A stretch of DNA of 37,218 nucleotides. It comes from an uncultured Eubacteriales bacterium (lineage in GTDB: Bacteria; Bacillota; Clostridia; Oscillospirales; Oscillospiraceae). The notes under the pieces are model-generated. The model made no database searches. It saw only the letters and a program-made list of their open reading frames with translations, and was not told where the DNA came from. Position numbers and translations under genes: made by a program. Location: assembly GCA_959602365.1 (NCBI GenBank), contig CAUGSS010000025.1, forward strand, positions 1 through 37,218, written 5' to 3'. Positions 17,655-25,427 of the stretch are shown one piece after another. Every line of letters starts with the position of its first letter. Position 1 is the first letter of the stretch.

Positions 17655-17693
17655 AACCGGGGGCTGCTGCAGGATCTGCAGCAGCCCCCGGTT
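17655..17693. terminator. Strong hairpin terminator after the lipoprotein gene
   Basis: A 17-bp perfect stem (17655-17671 with 17677-17693) and 5-base loop directly after the stop, followed by TGTCATTTTGTC. Copy 1 of the GTCATCCTGAG repeat begins immediately afterwards. Confidence 0.8.
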
Positions 17694-17701
17694 TGTCATT
17701 T

Positions 17702-17814
17702 TGTCATCCTGAGCGCTAAGCGTCTGTCATCCTGAGGGCCGGCGAAGGAGCTTTTCCCGGCAGTTCTCCCTGTGGGAAAAAGATGCTTCGCCCCCCTGGG
17801 GCTCAGCATGACAG
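17702..17814. repeat. GTCATCCTGAG palindromic repeat, copy 1
   Basis: A single half-unit (17702-17715) precedes a fold-back element: CTGTCATCCTGAG (17724-17736) pairs with CTCAGCATGACAG (17802-17814, one mismatch), and inside, GCGAAG..TTTTCCC pairs imperfectly with GGGAAAA..CTTCGC. It lies in the convergent gap between the lipoprotein gene and cinA. Related short palindromes are common in bacterial intergenic DNA. Confidence 0.75.
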
Positions 17815-17856
17815 CATCACTCTGTCCCGCAGCAGGCCCCCGCCTGTTTTCCTCTC

Positions 17857-19122
17857 TCAGCCTTCCACGTTCAGGCCCGTCAGATAGCGGCGCACCATGT
17901 CAAAGGCGTGGTGGCAGGCCATGTTCCGGTTCCTGCCCCGGCCTCCGGCCAGGTGCAGGGTGCGCACCCATGTGTTCCGGTCATCGGCCAGACCCACATA
18001 GATCAGTCCCACCGGATTGCCCCGTTCATCCGGGTCAGGTCCGGCCACCCCGGTGACGCTGAGCCCCAAATCCGCCCCGGTACGGCCCCGGATCCGCTGG
18101 GCCATGGAGGCGCACACCTCCCGGGAGACCGCGCCATAGCGCTCCAGCTGCTCCTCCGGGATGCCCAGGGTGATACGCTTGACCTCGTCGGTGTAGCACA
18201 CCACCCCGCCCCGATAGATGGCCGAGACTCCGGGAAAATCGGTAATCCGGGCCGCAATCATGCCCCCGGTGCAGCTCTCCGCAGTGGCCAGAGACACCTT
18301 CCCCGCCAACAGCAGGGCACAGGCCGCCTGGGCCAGATCTTTGATGTCGGTGCCGTAGATCAGCTCCCCGAACAGCTCCCTCAGCTGCCGCTCCACCGGG
18401 GCGATCAGCGCCTCGCACTGGGCCTGGGTGGCGGCTTTGGCGGTAATGCGCAGCTCGCAGGTCCCCTCCTTGGCATAGGGCGCCAGGGTGGGATTCTCCA
18501 TATGGAGCATCTGCTCCCGCAGCTTGGCCTCCATGGACGACTCCCCGATGCCGAACAGGCACAGGGTGCGGGACAAAATCTCCCCCTCCTGATCCCCCTC
18601 TCCCCGGAGATAGGGCACCACCCGGTAGCGCAGCATGGCGTGGCACTCCCGGGGCGGGCCGGGCAGCATGATGACGGTGATGCCGTCCTGCTCCCAGGCA
18701 CAGCCCGGGGCGGTGCCCCAGTCGTTGTCCAGCACGGTGCAGCCCTCCGGCAGCATAGCCTGCTGGAGGTTGTTCTCCGTCATCTCCCGCTCCGGGTGGA
18801 CCTTGGCAAAATAGGCGGCGATGCGGTCGGCGGAGGGCTGGTGAAAGATCAGCTTGCGCCCGAAACAATCGGCCAGCACATTTTTGGTCAGATCATCGCA
18901 GGTGGGCCCCAGTCCCCCGGTGGTGATAATCAGATTGGCGCGGCCCTTGGCAATCTCCACCGCGGAGCGCAGCCGTTCCGGATTGTCCCCCACCACCGTG
19001 TGATAGTAGACATTGATGCCCAGGGCCGCCAATTCCCTGGAAATCTCTTGGGCGTCGGTGTTGGCGATGCTGCCCAGCAGCAGCTCGGTACCTACAGCGA
19101 TCAATTCAGCGGTATGCGCCAT
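17857..19122 (-). CDS. cinA: CinA family protein (nicotinamide-nucleotide amidase / ADP-ribose pyrophosphatase type)
   Basis: 421 residues, full two-domain CinA. The N-terminal molybdopterin-binding-like domain has VGTELLLG (10-17) and TTGGLGPT (67-74); the C-terminal amidase domain has AESCTGGMIAARITDFPG and SVTGVAGPDP. Characterised CinA proteins deamidate NMN or cleave ADP-ribose in NAD salvage; in naturally competent Gram-positives cinA is co-expressed with recA, which is not here. It starts 24 bases after the pepV stop and is the last gene of the regulator-pepV-cinA unit. GGAGG precedes the ATG. Confidence 0.93.
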   Translation of the reverse strand: MAHTAELIAVGTELLLGSIANTDAQEISRELAALGINVYYHTVVGDNPERLRSAVEIAKGRANLIITTGGLGPTCDDLTKNVLADCFGRKLIFHQPSADRIAAYFAKVHPEREMTENNLQQAMLPEGCTVLDNDWGTAPGCAWEQDGITVIMLPGPPRECHAMLRYRVVPYLRGEGDQEGEILSRTLCLFGIGESSMEAKLREQMLHMENPTLAPYAKEGTCELRITAKAATQAQCEALIAPVERQLRELFGELIYGTDIKDLAQAACALLLAGKVSLATAESCTGGMIAARITDFPGVSAIYRGGVVCYTDEVKRITLGIPEEQLERYGAVSREVCASMAQRIRGRTGADLGLSVTGVAGPDPDERGNPVGLIYVGLADDRNTWVRTLHLAGGRGRNRNMACHHAFDMVRRYLTGLNVEG

Positions 19123-19146
19123 GAAAACCTCCTTCCGGCCCGGCTG

Positions 19147-20550
19147 TCAAGCGCACAGGCGGGCAATGACGGCGGCATAAATCCTGCCGCACAGCAGCAG
19201 CTGGCTGATCCGGGCCCGCTCGTTGGCCCCGTGAAGCCGGGAGTCGAATTCCGCGTCTCCCGCTCCGAAGGCCACACCGCCGGGAATGCCGTGGACGTAG
19301 GTGCCTCCGCCGATGGCCTCACAGTAGCCCTTCCTGCCGCTGAAGTGCTCATAGCAGTCCAGCAGGGTACGGATAAAGTCGGAATCCGCCTCCACCACAT
19401 GGGCCTGCTCAAACGCGCCGGAACAGCTCCAGCCCAGGGAGGCGAAGCACCGCTCCACCACCCGGACGCAATTCTCTTCATTGGCGCAGATGGGGGCCCG
19501 GACGTCGAACTGGGCCTGGAACCCGGCCTGATCCAGCTTCAGCAGGGACAGGGTGAGGGTCAGCTCTCCAGAGGCCGCGTCGGCCATGGCGATGCCAAGG
19601 GCCTTCCCCCGGTTGTCCCCGTAGGGGAACAGCTGGTGCAGGGCTTTGGCCGTGGCAAAGGCCCCGTCCTCCTCCAGCGCCAGCCGGCTCACCGCGTCCA
19701 GCAGGGCGGTGATGGCATTCCTGCCCTCGTCAGGGGTGGAGGCATGGGCCTGGACGCCCACGGCCTCCAGCACCACGCCGCCCTCCCGGTCCCGGGCGGT
19801 CAGCTCCACGCCGGTCTCCGCCTGCACTTCCGCCAGCACCCCTTCGACCTCCCCGGCGGTAAGGCCGGAGAGCACGGCTGCGGCGTTGGCCGGAGCCACA
19901 TTGACCCGAATGCCTCCCTCCAGCGAGACCAGCCGTCTGCCGGCCTCCCGGGGGCTCTCCCAGCGGGCGGAAAATTGGGGGGTATAGTGGGCCTTCTCGA
20001 TGTTGGTCACCGGGAAGTTGGAGTCGGGGGTGATGGCATTGGGGGCAAAGGGATGGCGGGCATAGTAGTGGGCGATGTCCCCGGAACCGCTCTCCTCATC
20101 GGTGCCCAGCACCAGTTTGGCGTTTTTGCTCAGGGGCAGACCCAGCTCCTTGACACAGCGCAGGGCCATCAGGGCGGCCACAGCGGGGCCCTTGTCATCG
20201 TCGGTGCCCCGGCCATAGATCAGGTCCCCATCCCGCACCAGGGTGAAGGGGTCGGTGTCCCAGTTGTCCCCGGCCCCCACCACATCCAGGTGGGCCAGAA
20301 TGTGAAGCTGATCCTCCCGGTCGTTCAGGTCCACCAGCCCCACATAGCCCTCGTCCTCGGACGTCTGGAGCCCCCAGCTCCGGGCCAGCTCCAGCGCGGC
20401 GGCCAGGGCGGCGGCGGGGCCGGGGCCGAAGGGCTTGCCGGGCTGGGCCTGGCCGGAGGTGGAATCGATGGCGATCAGCGGCGCCAGCGCCGCGACCAGC
20501 TCATCCTCCCGACCGGAAAACCAGCGTTCAATCTGTTCATTCACTGTCAT
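19147..20550 (-). CDS. pepV: M20 family dipeptidase, PepV/Sapep type
   Basis: 467 residues from ATG 20548-20550, behind GGAGGAG. Zinc-ligand residues of the family are visible: His87 in HLDVV, the Asp of TDDDKGP (117-119), the glutamates of GTDEESG (152-153) and Asp176, close to the spacing of lactobacillal PepV; a late GG-T-Y-VHG histidine region supplies the last ligand. The lid domain lies between. The enzyme is a cytoplasmic broad-range dipeptidase that removes N-terminal residues, including beta-Ala dipeptides. Its first 14 bases overlap the upstream regulator gene, suggesting coupled translation. Confidence 0.88.
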   Translation of the reverse strand: MTVNEQIERWFSGREDELVAALAPLIAIDSTSGQAQPGKPFGPGPAAALAAALELARSWGLQTSEDEGYVGLVDLNDREDQLHILAHLDVVGAGDNWDTDPFTLVRDGDLIYGRGTDDDKGPAVAALMALRCVKELGLPLSKNAKLVLGTDEESGSGDIAHYYARHPFAPNAITPDSNFPVTNIEKAHYTPQFSARWESPREAGRRLVSLEGGIRVNVAPANAAAVLSGLTAGEVEGVLAEVQAETGVELTARDREGGVVLEAVGVQAHASTPDEGRNAITALLDAVSRLALEEDGAFATAKALHQLFPYGDNRGKALGIAMADAASGELTLTLSLLKLDQAGFQAQFDVRAPICANEENCVRVVERCFASLGWSCSGAFEQAHVVEADSDFIRTLLDCYEHFSGRKGYCEAIGGGTYVHGIPGGVAFGAGDAEFDSRLHGANERARISQLLLCGRIYAAVIARLCA

Positions 20551-21187
20551 GTTTGCTCTCCTCCCTGTGCTGTTCCACTTCATTGAGATACTTATATACG
20601 GTGTAACGGGATACCCCCAGCCGCCGGGAGACATAGGGCACGCTCTTCCGGAAAGAGAAGGCGGCCTTCTGGTCCAGCAGGGCCACCAGCCGCAGCCGGT
20701 CCGCCTTGGTCAGGGCGTTGACCGGCTTTCCCACCGCCGTCAGACATTGGTCAAACAGGTCGGCCAGCCGGTCCTCTCCCCCGCGCCACATGGCGGACTG
20801 GAGGTCCGCGTCGGCGCTCATCAGGTCCAGCAGGATGCGGTTGGCGAAGGTCAGGGCGGTGAAGTCAAAGTTGATGCCCAGGGCCAGGTTATAGTCCTCC
20901 CCAATCAGGTGAAAGGTGGAGGACTTGATCTGCTTGCCGCTGGGGGTCGTGGCGTAAAGGTTGACGAAGTCGGTTTTCAGGGCGTCGTCGTCCAACTCCC
21001 GGCTGTTGCCCAGAATGTCCACCGTGGAGCCCACCTCCCGGCCAGAGACATGGCCATTGTAAATGGACAAAATGGGATGGGAGGGCAGCCCCATGTCGTG
21101 GACCAGGGTTTCGCAGGAGGAGCCAAAGGTCTCGGCAATCCCCCGGGCGGTGCGGTCCAGAAATTCAAACGCTTCATCCCGTGTCAT
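20537..21187 (-). CDS. YheO/DauR-like PAS-HTH transcriptional regulator
   Basis: 216 residues from ATG 21185-21187, behind GGGGGAAT. The N-terminal YheO-like PAS domain (about 8-120: VHDMGLPSHPILSIYNGHVSGREVG) is followed by a C-terminal helix-turn-helix (about 165-205) with SVPYVSRRLGVSRYTVYKYLNE. DauR, a characterised relative, represses D-arginine catabolism; the ligand here is unknown. The gene overlaps pepV by 14 bases, so it probably controls its own unit, which also holds cinA. The last residues are hydrophilic (HREESKHDSE). Confidence 0.85.
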   Translation of the reverse strand: MTRDEAFEFLDRTARGIAETFGSSCETLVHDMGLPSHPILSIYNGHVSGREVGSTVDILGNSRELDDDALKTDFVNLYATTPSGKQIKSSTFHLIGEDYNLALGINFDFTALTFANRILLDLMSADADLQSAMWRGGEDRLADLFDQCLTAVGKPVNALTKADRLRLVALLDQKAAFSFRKSVPYVSRRLGVSRYTVYKYLNEVEQHREESKHDSE

Positions 21188-21231
21188 ATCAGTATTCCCC
21201 CGTTTCGGCACAGGTAACAGTATCCAACAGC

Positions 21232-21259
21232 ATCTTATCAAACTGCAACGAAATGTCAA
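21232..21259 (-). promoter_or_regulatory. Promoter of the regulator-pepV-cinA unit
   Basis: Minus-strand TTGACA (21254-21259), 16 bases, TAAGAT (21232-21237) preceded by TGA (extended -10), about 45 bases before the ATG. Confidence 0.7.
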
Positions 21260-21271
21260 GGGTTATCCCCT

Positions 21272-21319
21272 AAAAATTGGACCGAGCCGGGCCGGGAGGC
21301 CTCCGCCCCCCGACCCGGC
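21272..21319 (-). terminator. Terminator after the minus-strand lipoprotein
   Basis: A 14-bp stem with two G-U pairs (21286-21299 with 21306-21319) followed on the minus strand by a T-run (21272-21276). It separates the lipoprotein gene from the regulator promoter. Confidence 0.7.
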
Positions 21320-21347
21320 CAGCCCTGTTTTCCGCCGGGAAGTCTCC

Positions 21348-22019
21348 TCACGCCAGCTGGGCGCCGCCCCACTCCACCAGAGTGAAGCCCCTGCGCTCCG
21401 GCCCCTGGGGCAGGTGCTGGGGGGCCACCTCCACCGGCGCCGGAAGGGGCTTCCAGGCCATAAACACCCGGATCACTGTATCCGGCTGGGGCTCCACCCG
21501 CAGCACGGCGGCGTCGGTGTAGGCCCGGGTCTGGAAGGAGATCAGGTTGTAGGGGTTCCCCTCCATCCGGGGCAACCAGTAGAGGATGAACTCGTTGGCC
21601 TCCCGGTCGCTGAGCCCCAGCCGGGCCAGGGTGCGCTCCAGGAAGGCGGCGGTGTCCGCCCCGGCGACCACAAAGCCCTCGCTCAGGTCGTACTCCGCCC
21701 CGCTGACCCCCTCCCAGAACAGGCAGTAGTACTCCCGCCCGGTGGCCGGGTCGGTGAGGGTGCCGTCAGGCCGGGCCAGCACCCGCCAGCCGCCGCCGTA
21801 GTCCGGGTAGGAGGCGGTCAGCTCTCCTCCCAGCGTCAGGGACACCTCCACCTGGGTTTCCTCTTCCGGGTAAAGATAGATCACCGGCTTTTCGTCATAG
21901 GTCTCTTCCTCCCGCTGTACCCCCTGGCAGCCAGCCCCCAGCAGGGCCAGGGCGGACAGCAGCGCCAGGGCCAGCACGCGCCGCAGATGTCCGCTGCGAT
22001 GCTTGCTCCATCTCATCAT
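21348..22019 (-). CDS. Lipoprotein of a conserved family of unknown function
   Basis: 223 residues from ATG 22017-22019 behind GGAGGGAAC. The signal peptide (SGHLRRVLALALLSALALLGAGC split into charged start and hydrophobic core) ends in lipobox GAGC. The mature part opens with KPVIYLYPEEETQVEVSL, then YPDYGGGWRVLARPDG and REYYCLFWEG, blocks I recognise from many clostridial proteins with no assigned function. The C-terminal half contains YWLPRMEGNPYNLISF and WKPL. It is expected to be anchored on the outer face of the membrane. Single-gene unit with its own terminator; no functional clue from neighbours. Confidence 0.75.
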   Translation of the reverse strand: MMRWSKHRSGHLRRVLALALLSALALLGAGCQGVQREEETYDEKPVIYLYPEEETQVEVSLTLGGELTASYPDYGGGWRVLARPDGTLTDPATGREYYCLFWEGVSGAEYDLSEGFVVAGADTAAFLERTLARLGLSDREANEFILYWLPRMEGNPYNLISFQTRAYTDAAVLRVEPQPDTVIRVFMAWKPLPAPVEVAPQHLPQGPERRGFTLVEWGGAQLA

Positions 22020-22164
22020 AACGTTCCCTCCTTGTCCACTCTTCTGCGGTGGAGATGGCCGCCGCCATCCCCCTGTCAATGCTTAGACGGGGCGGGCGGA
22101 AAAAGGTTCCCCGTTTCCCCGGCTCAGGGACCGGCGGAAGCAATGTTTTCCAGCGCGGGCAAAC

Positions 22165-22193
22165 TTGCCATCTGTCTTGTCATGTGCTATACT
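22165..22193 (+). promoter_or_regulatory. niaR promoter
   Basis: TTGCCA (22165-22170), 17 bases, TATACT (22188-22193). The promoter overlaps an in-frame ATG at 22182, which therefore cannot be the start. Repeated TGTC/GACA words around the -10 (TGTCTTGTC and CAGACACA) could be a NiaR self-operator, but the match to a known site was not established. Confidence 0.65.
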
Positions 22194-22223
22194 GTTCAGA
22201 CACAAACAGAAGGGGTGAGGGGA

Positions 22224-22745
22224 TTGAACGCCAAAGAGCGCAGGCAGGCCATTTTGGAACAGCTGAAGCGGGCGGAGAAGCCGGTGAGCGCCACCGCTCT
22301 GGCCCGGCAATATGGGGTCAGCCGCCAGATCATTGTGGGAGACGTGGCCCTGCTCCGGGCCGGAGGGGAACCCATCTCCGCCACCCCCCGGGGCTATGTT
22401 CTGGACCGGGAGGGGGACGGGCTGCTGCACACCGTGGCCGTCCGGCACCAGGACCGGGAGATGGAGCGGGAGCTGCTGATCTGCGTGGACAACGGCTGCA
22501 CCGTGCTGGACGTGGTGGTGGAGCATCCGGTCTACGGCCAGTTGGTGGGCCAGCTCCAGGTGGCCTCCCGCTACGATGTGGAACAGTTCATCAACCGGGT
22601 GCGCTCGGGCAGCGCCCGGCCCCTGTCCGAACTCACCGGGGGCATCCACCTTCACCGGCTCCGCTGTCCCAGCGAAGAGGCCTATCACCGGGTGTGCCGC
22701 CAGCTGGACGAGGCGGGATTCCTGCTCAAAGACGAATACGACTGA
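22224..22745 (+). CDS. niaR: NiaR/YrxA-type niacin-responsive repressor (HTH plus 3H domain)
   Basis: 173 residues starting at TTG 22224, preceded by AAGGGGTGAGGGGA; upstream in-frame ATG 22182 lies within the promoter. An N-terminal winged HTH (AKERRQAILEQL, SATALARQYGVSRQIIVGDVALLR, about 3-45) is followed by a 3H domain (about 68-170). The metal-site residues known from TM1602 (His79, Glu87, His144, His146) correspond to His75, Glu83, His142 and His144 here. NiaR represses NAD biosynthesis and niacin transport genes when nicotinate is present. No nad or niacin-transport gene is adjacent, so it acts on genes elsewhere, possibly also on itself. Confidence 0.9.
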   Translation: MNAKERRQAILEQLKRAEKPVSATALARQYGVSRQIIVGDVALLRAGGEPISATPRGYVLDREGDGLLHTVAVRHQDREMERELLICVDNGCTVLDVVVEHPVYGQLVGQLQVASRYDVEQFINRVRSGSARPLSELTGGIHLHRLRCPSEEAYHRVCRQLDEAGFLLKDEYD

Positions 22746-22759
22746 GGTCAGACCGGCAA

Positions 22760-22795
22760 GGGGCTGTTGCAGCAGTTGCAACAGCCCCGTTTTTT
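22760..22795 (+). terminator. niaR intrinsic terminator
   Basis: GGGGCTGTTGCA/TGCAACAGCCCC (12 bp, 5-base loop) followed by GTTTTTT, 14 bases after the stop: a classic rho-independent terminator. Confidence 0.95.
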
Positions 22796-22930
22796 GTCAT
22801 TCTGAGCGCTTCATTTTCGTCATCCCGAGCGCCCTGTTTTACATCATCCTGAACGCTCCGTTTTACATCATCCTGAACGCTCCGTTTTACATCATCCTGA
22901 GCGTTTCATTTTTCGTCATCCTGAGCGTCA
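22792..22930. repeat. Tandem array of 22-24-base GTCATCCTGAGCG units
   Basis: Six head-to-tail units start at about 22792, 22814, 22837, 22861, 22885 and 22909. Units 3 and 4 (22837-22860 and 22861-22884) are identical 24-mers; unit 5 differs at its end; the outer units carry GTCAT in place of CATCAT. The array merges into repeat copy 2. There are no spacers, so it is a minisatellite, not CRISPR. Confidence 0.85.
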
Positions 22931-23000
22931 GCGAAGGATCTTTTCCCGGCGCTTGTCCCCAGGCAGCAGATGCTTTGCCCCCTGGGGCTCAGCGCGGCTG
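22915..23000. repeat. GTCATCCTGAG palindromic repeat, copy 2
   Basis: GTCATCCTGAGCGTCAGCGA (from 22915) continues into AAGGATCTTTTCCCGGC and ends with AGATGCTT.GCCCCCTGGGGCTCAGC, matching copy 1 at 17724-17814 along its whole length but with a decayed right end. It lies in the convergent gap between niaR and the HAD gene. Confidence 0.7.
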
Positions 23001-23040
23001 CATGCTTCGATTGTACCGCAGCCCCTGTTTTCCGCTTCTT

Positions 23041-23856
23041 TCAGCCCCGGCCGTACCGCCGGGCCAGCAGTTCAATCACGTTTTCCACACAGCCGTGATC
23101 CGCGTCCCGGACCAGGGTAAAGCCCAGATCCCGGCCGGCGGCCACGCTGCCCTCGGGGACAAACCCCACCGAGGCCACCCGGAGCATGGGCAGGTCGTTG
23201 TCGTTGTCCCCCACGCAATAGATATGTTCCGGGGCAACCCCCAGGTATTTGGCCGCCTCCAGCACGCCTGCGCCCTTGTGGACGTTTTTTCCGGTCAGTT
23301 CAAGTAAATTCACGCTGGAGAAAATGCACTCGTAGAAGGCGCTCCAGCGCTCCAAAATGAGCTTCTGAATCTGCTCCAGATCCTCCCGCTCCCCCTCCAG
23401 CAGCACCTTGAGCCAGGGGGTGGGCATCTCCCAGGGCGGGCACTCGATATAGGAACTCTCCACCAGCCGCATGTGGAATTCCGTGTGGTGGTTGGGCTGA
23501 TAGCAGTAGATTTCCTCCCCGTAATAGGTCTCAAAGGCCACCTCCGGAAACTGCCGGGCCACTTCCGCCATGTCCTCCGCGGCGCGCAGGGGCAGGTTGT
23601 GGGTGAAGAGGGTCTCCCCGGTGGCCATGTCGCAGAACGTGGCCCCGTTGGACAGCAGCACCGGGGACTGAAGGGGCAGCAGCCTGGCCTGCTGGTAGAA
23701 GGCCGCATAGCTCCGCCCGGTGGTCACCACAAAGCGCCCCCCCTCCGCCTGAAAGCGGCGGATGGCCTCGATATCCCGTTCCAGCACCCGCAGGGTATTG
23801 CCCCGCAGAGTGCCGTCATAGTCGGAGGCCAGCAATACTCCGTCAAAAATTCCCAT
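23041..23856 (-). CDS. Cof-type HAD-IIB family phosphatase
   Basis: 271 residues. Motif I SDYDGTL (11-17) gives the nucleophile Asp12 and Asp14; VTTGRS is motif II; the C-terminal YCVGDNDNDLPML is motif IV with the magnesium aspartates; a type IIB cap lies between. Members dephosphorylate sugar phosphates, FMN or other small metabolites; the substrate cannot be assigned. AAGGAG precedes the ATG. It starts 27 bases after the CPBP protease gene and is probably co-transcribed with it. Confidence 0.88.
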   Translation of the reverse strand: MGIFDGVLLASDYDGTLRGNTLRVLERDIEAIRRFQAEGGRFVVTTGRSYAAFYQQARLLPLQSPVLLSNGATFCDMATGETLFTHNLPLRAAEDMAEVARQFPEVAFETYYGEEIYCYQPNHHTEFHMRLVESSYIECPPWEMPTPWLKVLLEGEREDLEQIQKLILERWSAFYECIFSSVNLLELTGKNVHKGAGVLEAAKYLGVAPEHIYCVGDNDNDLPMLRVASVGFVPEGSVAAGRDLGFTLVRDADHGCVENVIELLARRYGRG

Positions 23857-23883
23857 ACCACTCCAACTCCTTTTCCCTTTTCT

Positions 23884-24555
23884 TTATGGGTATCCAATGG
23901 GCAAAAACAGCAGCTTTTGAACGCAGTTATAGGCCGCGTGGGCAACCGTCAGCAGCAGGAAGGCATTGCCCCGCTTCTTCCCTCTGATCCAGAAGAAAAA
24001 CAGGCTGAGCCCAAACGCAACCCAAAATTGAAACCAGATACCGTTGTTCACCAGGTGCAGCAGCGCAAACAAAAAGGAGACCAGACAGGCCGCAGCTTTC
24101 CGGTGGTGCAGCAGGCCCAGCAGGACGGTATAGAAATAGCAGCGAAACAGCGCCTCCTCGGTGACGGGCACCCACAACTGCTGGAGAAAGTACAGGGCGT
24201 TCTGCGCCAGGCAGCCCGGCTCTCCCAGCCAGGGAAACACGGAAATGCCGCCGACGCCCAAAAGGGCCAAGCATAAAACGATCACCCCGAGCGCCGCTGC
24301 CGCGGCAGCCCCCAGCAGGACGCCCCACACCACGTTTTTTCCCACAGGCCCGTTGCCCTTCCGCAGGTCTATCCCGTAGTCCCCCAGCAAAAATTGGCCG
24401 GCCAGGAACAACATGACCAGATGATAGGCCGCGAGCAGCGGATAGGATATACCGCCGCTGCGGAACCAATAGCATGCCAGCACCATCAGCAAAAGGACCA
24501 GCCCCCAATGGAGCAGCCTGATTCCGCGGCTTTTCTCTGCATTCCCCGTTTCCAC
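23884..24555 (-). CDS. CPBP family intramembrane metalloprotease
   Basis: 223 residues if started at GTG 24553-24555, which has GCGGGGGT in front; an upstream in-frame TTG at 24594 lies inside the thiT terminator and lacks a ribosome-binding site. Six to eight hydrophobic segments surround TEEALFR (EExxxR motif), FALLHLVN and VAHAAYN, the glutamates and histidines of the CAAX-protease/bacteriocin-processing (CPBP, Abi) family. It would cut or process substrates within the membrane; partners are unknown. The HAD gene follows 27 bases later. Confidence 0.82.
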   Translation of the reverse strand: METGNAEKSRGIRLLHWGLVLLLMVLACYWFRSGGISYPLLAAYHLVMLFLAGQFLLGDYGIDLRKGNGPVGKNVVWGVLLGAAAAAALGVIVLCLALLGVGGISVFPWLGEPGCLAQNALYFLQQLWVPVTEEALFRCYFYTVLLGLLHHRKAAACLVSFLFALLHLVNNGIWFQFWVAFGLSLFFFWIRGKKRGNAFLLLTVAHAAYNCVQKLLFLPIGYP

Positions 24556-24592
24556 TGCTTTACCCCCGCTGAAACAGCCTATCTCACAGCAC

Positions 24593-24622
24593 AAGAGGAC
24601 AAAGCGCAGGCTTTGTCCTCTT
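24593..24622 (-). terminator. Terminator after thiT
   Basis: AAGAGGACAAAGC/GCTTTGTCCTCTT, a 13-bp perfect stem with a 4-base loop, 40 bases past the thiT stop. The following T content is low, so some readthrough into the CPBP gene is possible. Confidence 0.65.
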
Positions 24623-24662
24623 CATCATAGCATAGAATTTCCTGGACGTCATCCCCCAGCCG

Positions 24663-25214
24663 TCAGGCCAGGTCGGCGCCGGTGAAATACTTCCGGAGCG
24701 GCTTGTACAGGATGGCAAAAATGACCAGGCAGAGCACCATGTCGATGGCCACATAGCTGCCGTTGTAGGCCGCGGAGTAGAGGTAGGGGTTGGTCCACAC
24801 GCTGTTGAACAGTTCCTGCGGCTCATAGATCCGGTAGATGGTGATGCCGCTGATAAAGTGGACGACGAAGCGGAGGAAGCTGCCCACCACGGTGCCGATG
24901 AAAATGCCGCCCTTCATCTTCCAGAAGAAGCCGGCCACGCCCAGCACGGCAAAGGCCACCAGGTAGTCCAGCAGCATGGACCAGGGGCCCCAGGCATAGG
25001 CGCCGTCAAAGATCAGCTGCAGCAGGCCATAGGCAAAGGAGGCCAGGAAACCGTCCTTCCAGCCCCAGCGGATGCAGTACAGAAAGATGGGCAGCATGCC
25101 GATGCAGACACTGCCGCCCTGGGGCAGCTCAAAGAGCTTTACATAGCTCAGTGCGGTGGCCAGCGCCACCATAATGGCGCCCTCGCAGAGGGCTCTTGTC
25201 TTGGTACGTTTCAT
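24663..25214 (-). CDS. thiT: Thiamine ECF transporter S component
   Basis: 183 residues from ATG 25212-25214, behind AAGGAG (25225-25230). Six membrane segments. ThiT binds thiamine with high affinity and passes it to the shared EcfAA'T module, encoded elsewhere. Residues reported for thiamine binding in L. lactis ThiT, Tyr146 and Asn151, are present at exactly these positions in LYSAAYNGSY; Trp140 and His119 lie nearby. The TPP riboswitch and its terminator upstream confirm the assignment and show that TPP shuts the gene off. Confidence 0.93.
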   Translation of the reverse strand: MKRTKTRALCEGAIMVALATALSYVKLFELPQGGSVCIGMLPIFLYCIRWGWKDGFLASFAYGLLQLIFDGAYAWGPWSMLLDYLVAFAVLGVAGFFWKMKGGIFIGTVVGSFLRFVVHFISGITIYRIYEPQELFNSVWTNPYLYSAAYNGSYVAIDMVLCLVIFAILYKPLRKYFTGADLA

Positions 25215-25232
25215 CTCAAATACGCTCCTTGC

Positions 25233-25271
25233 AAAAAAGTACCGCAATGCACAGCTGGCGCATTGCGGTAC
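25233..25271 (-). terminator. Riboswitch-controlled intrinsic terminator before thiT
   Basis: On the minus strand GTACCGCAATGC pairs perfectly with GCATTGCGGTAC (9-base loop) and is followed by TTTTTT (25233-25238), directly before the thiT Shine-Dalgarno. It is the expression platform of the TPP riboswitch: TPP binding should favour this stem. Confidence 0.9.
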
Positions 25272-25294
25272 GAAGGGATAGCTCTAAAACGCAT

Positions 25295-25395
25295 CTTCGA
25301 CTTCCTACGCCGGCATTACCCGGATCAGGTTCAAGGCGACCTGGGACGGCGCTACGCCCCAATCTCAGCCGGAGTTGCCTCCAGCGCCCCTGTCT
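25295..25395 (-). promoter_or_regulatory. TPP riboswitch (THI element)
   Basis: Minus strand shows GGGGCGCT, GGCTGAGAT, CCTTGAACCTGATC, GGGTAATGCC and GGCGTAGGAAG in the order of the thi-box. It senses thiamine pyrophosphate and sits between a consensus promoter and a terminator ahead of thiT. Confidence 0.95.
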
Positions 25396-25427
25396 GTGCA
25401 GTTGTCTGGCCTTGCGGTCTGGGGAAT

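Noticed and set aside
17908..20586. 892-residue plus-strand reading frame over cinA and pepV
   Set aside because: Shadow frame opposite two clear genes; low-complexity Gly/Gln/His sequence, no ribosome-binding site.
22792..22930. CRISPR array
   Set aside because: Units are contiguous with no unique spacers, units vary, and no cas genes are present.
22576..23307. Plus-strand frame with FYIILNAP repeats after niaR
   Set aside because: It is the translation of the 24-base tandem repeat and the palindromic element, a known source of false proteins, and starts inside niaR.
24556..24594. TTG start for the CPBP protease
   Set aside because: It overlaps the thiT terminator stem and has no ribosome-binding site; GTG 24555 has one.
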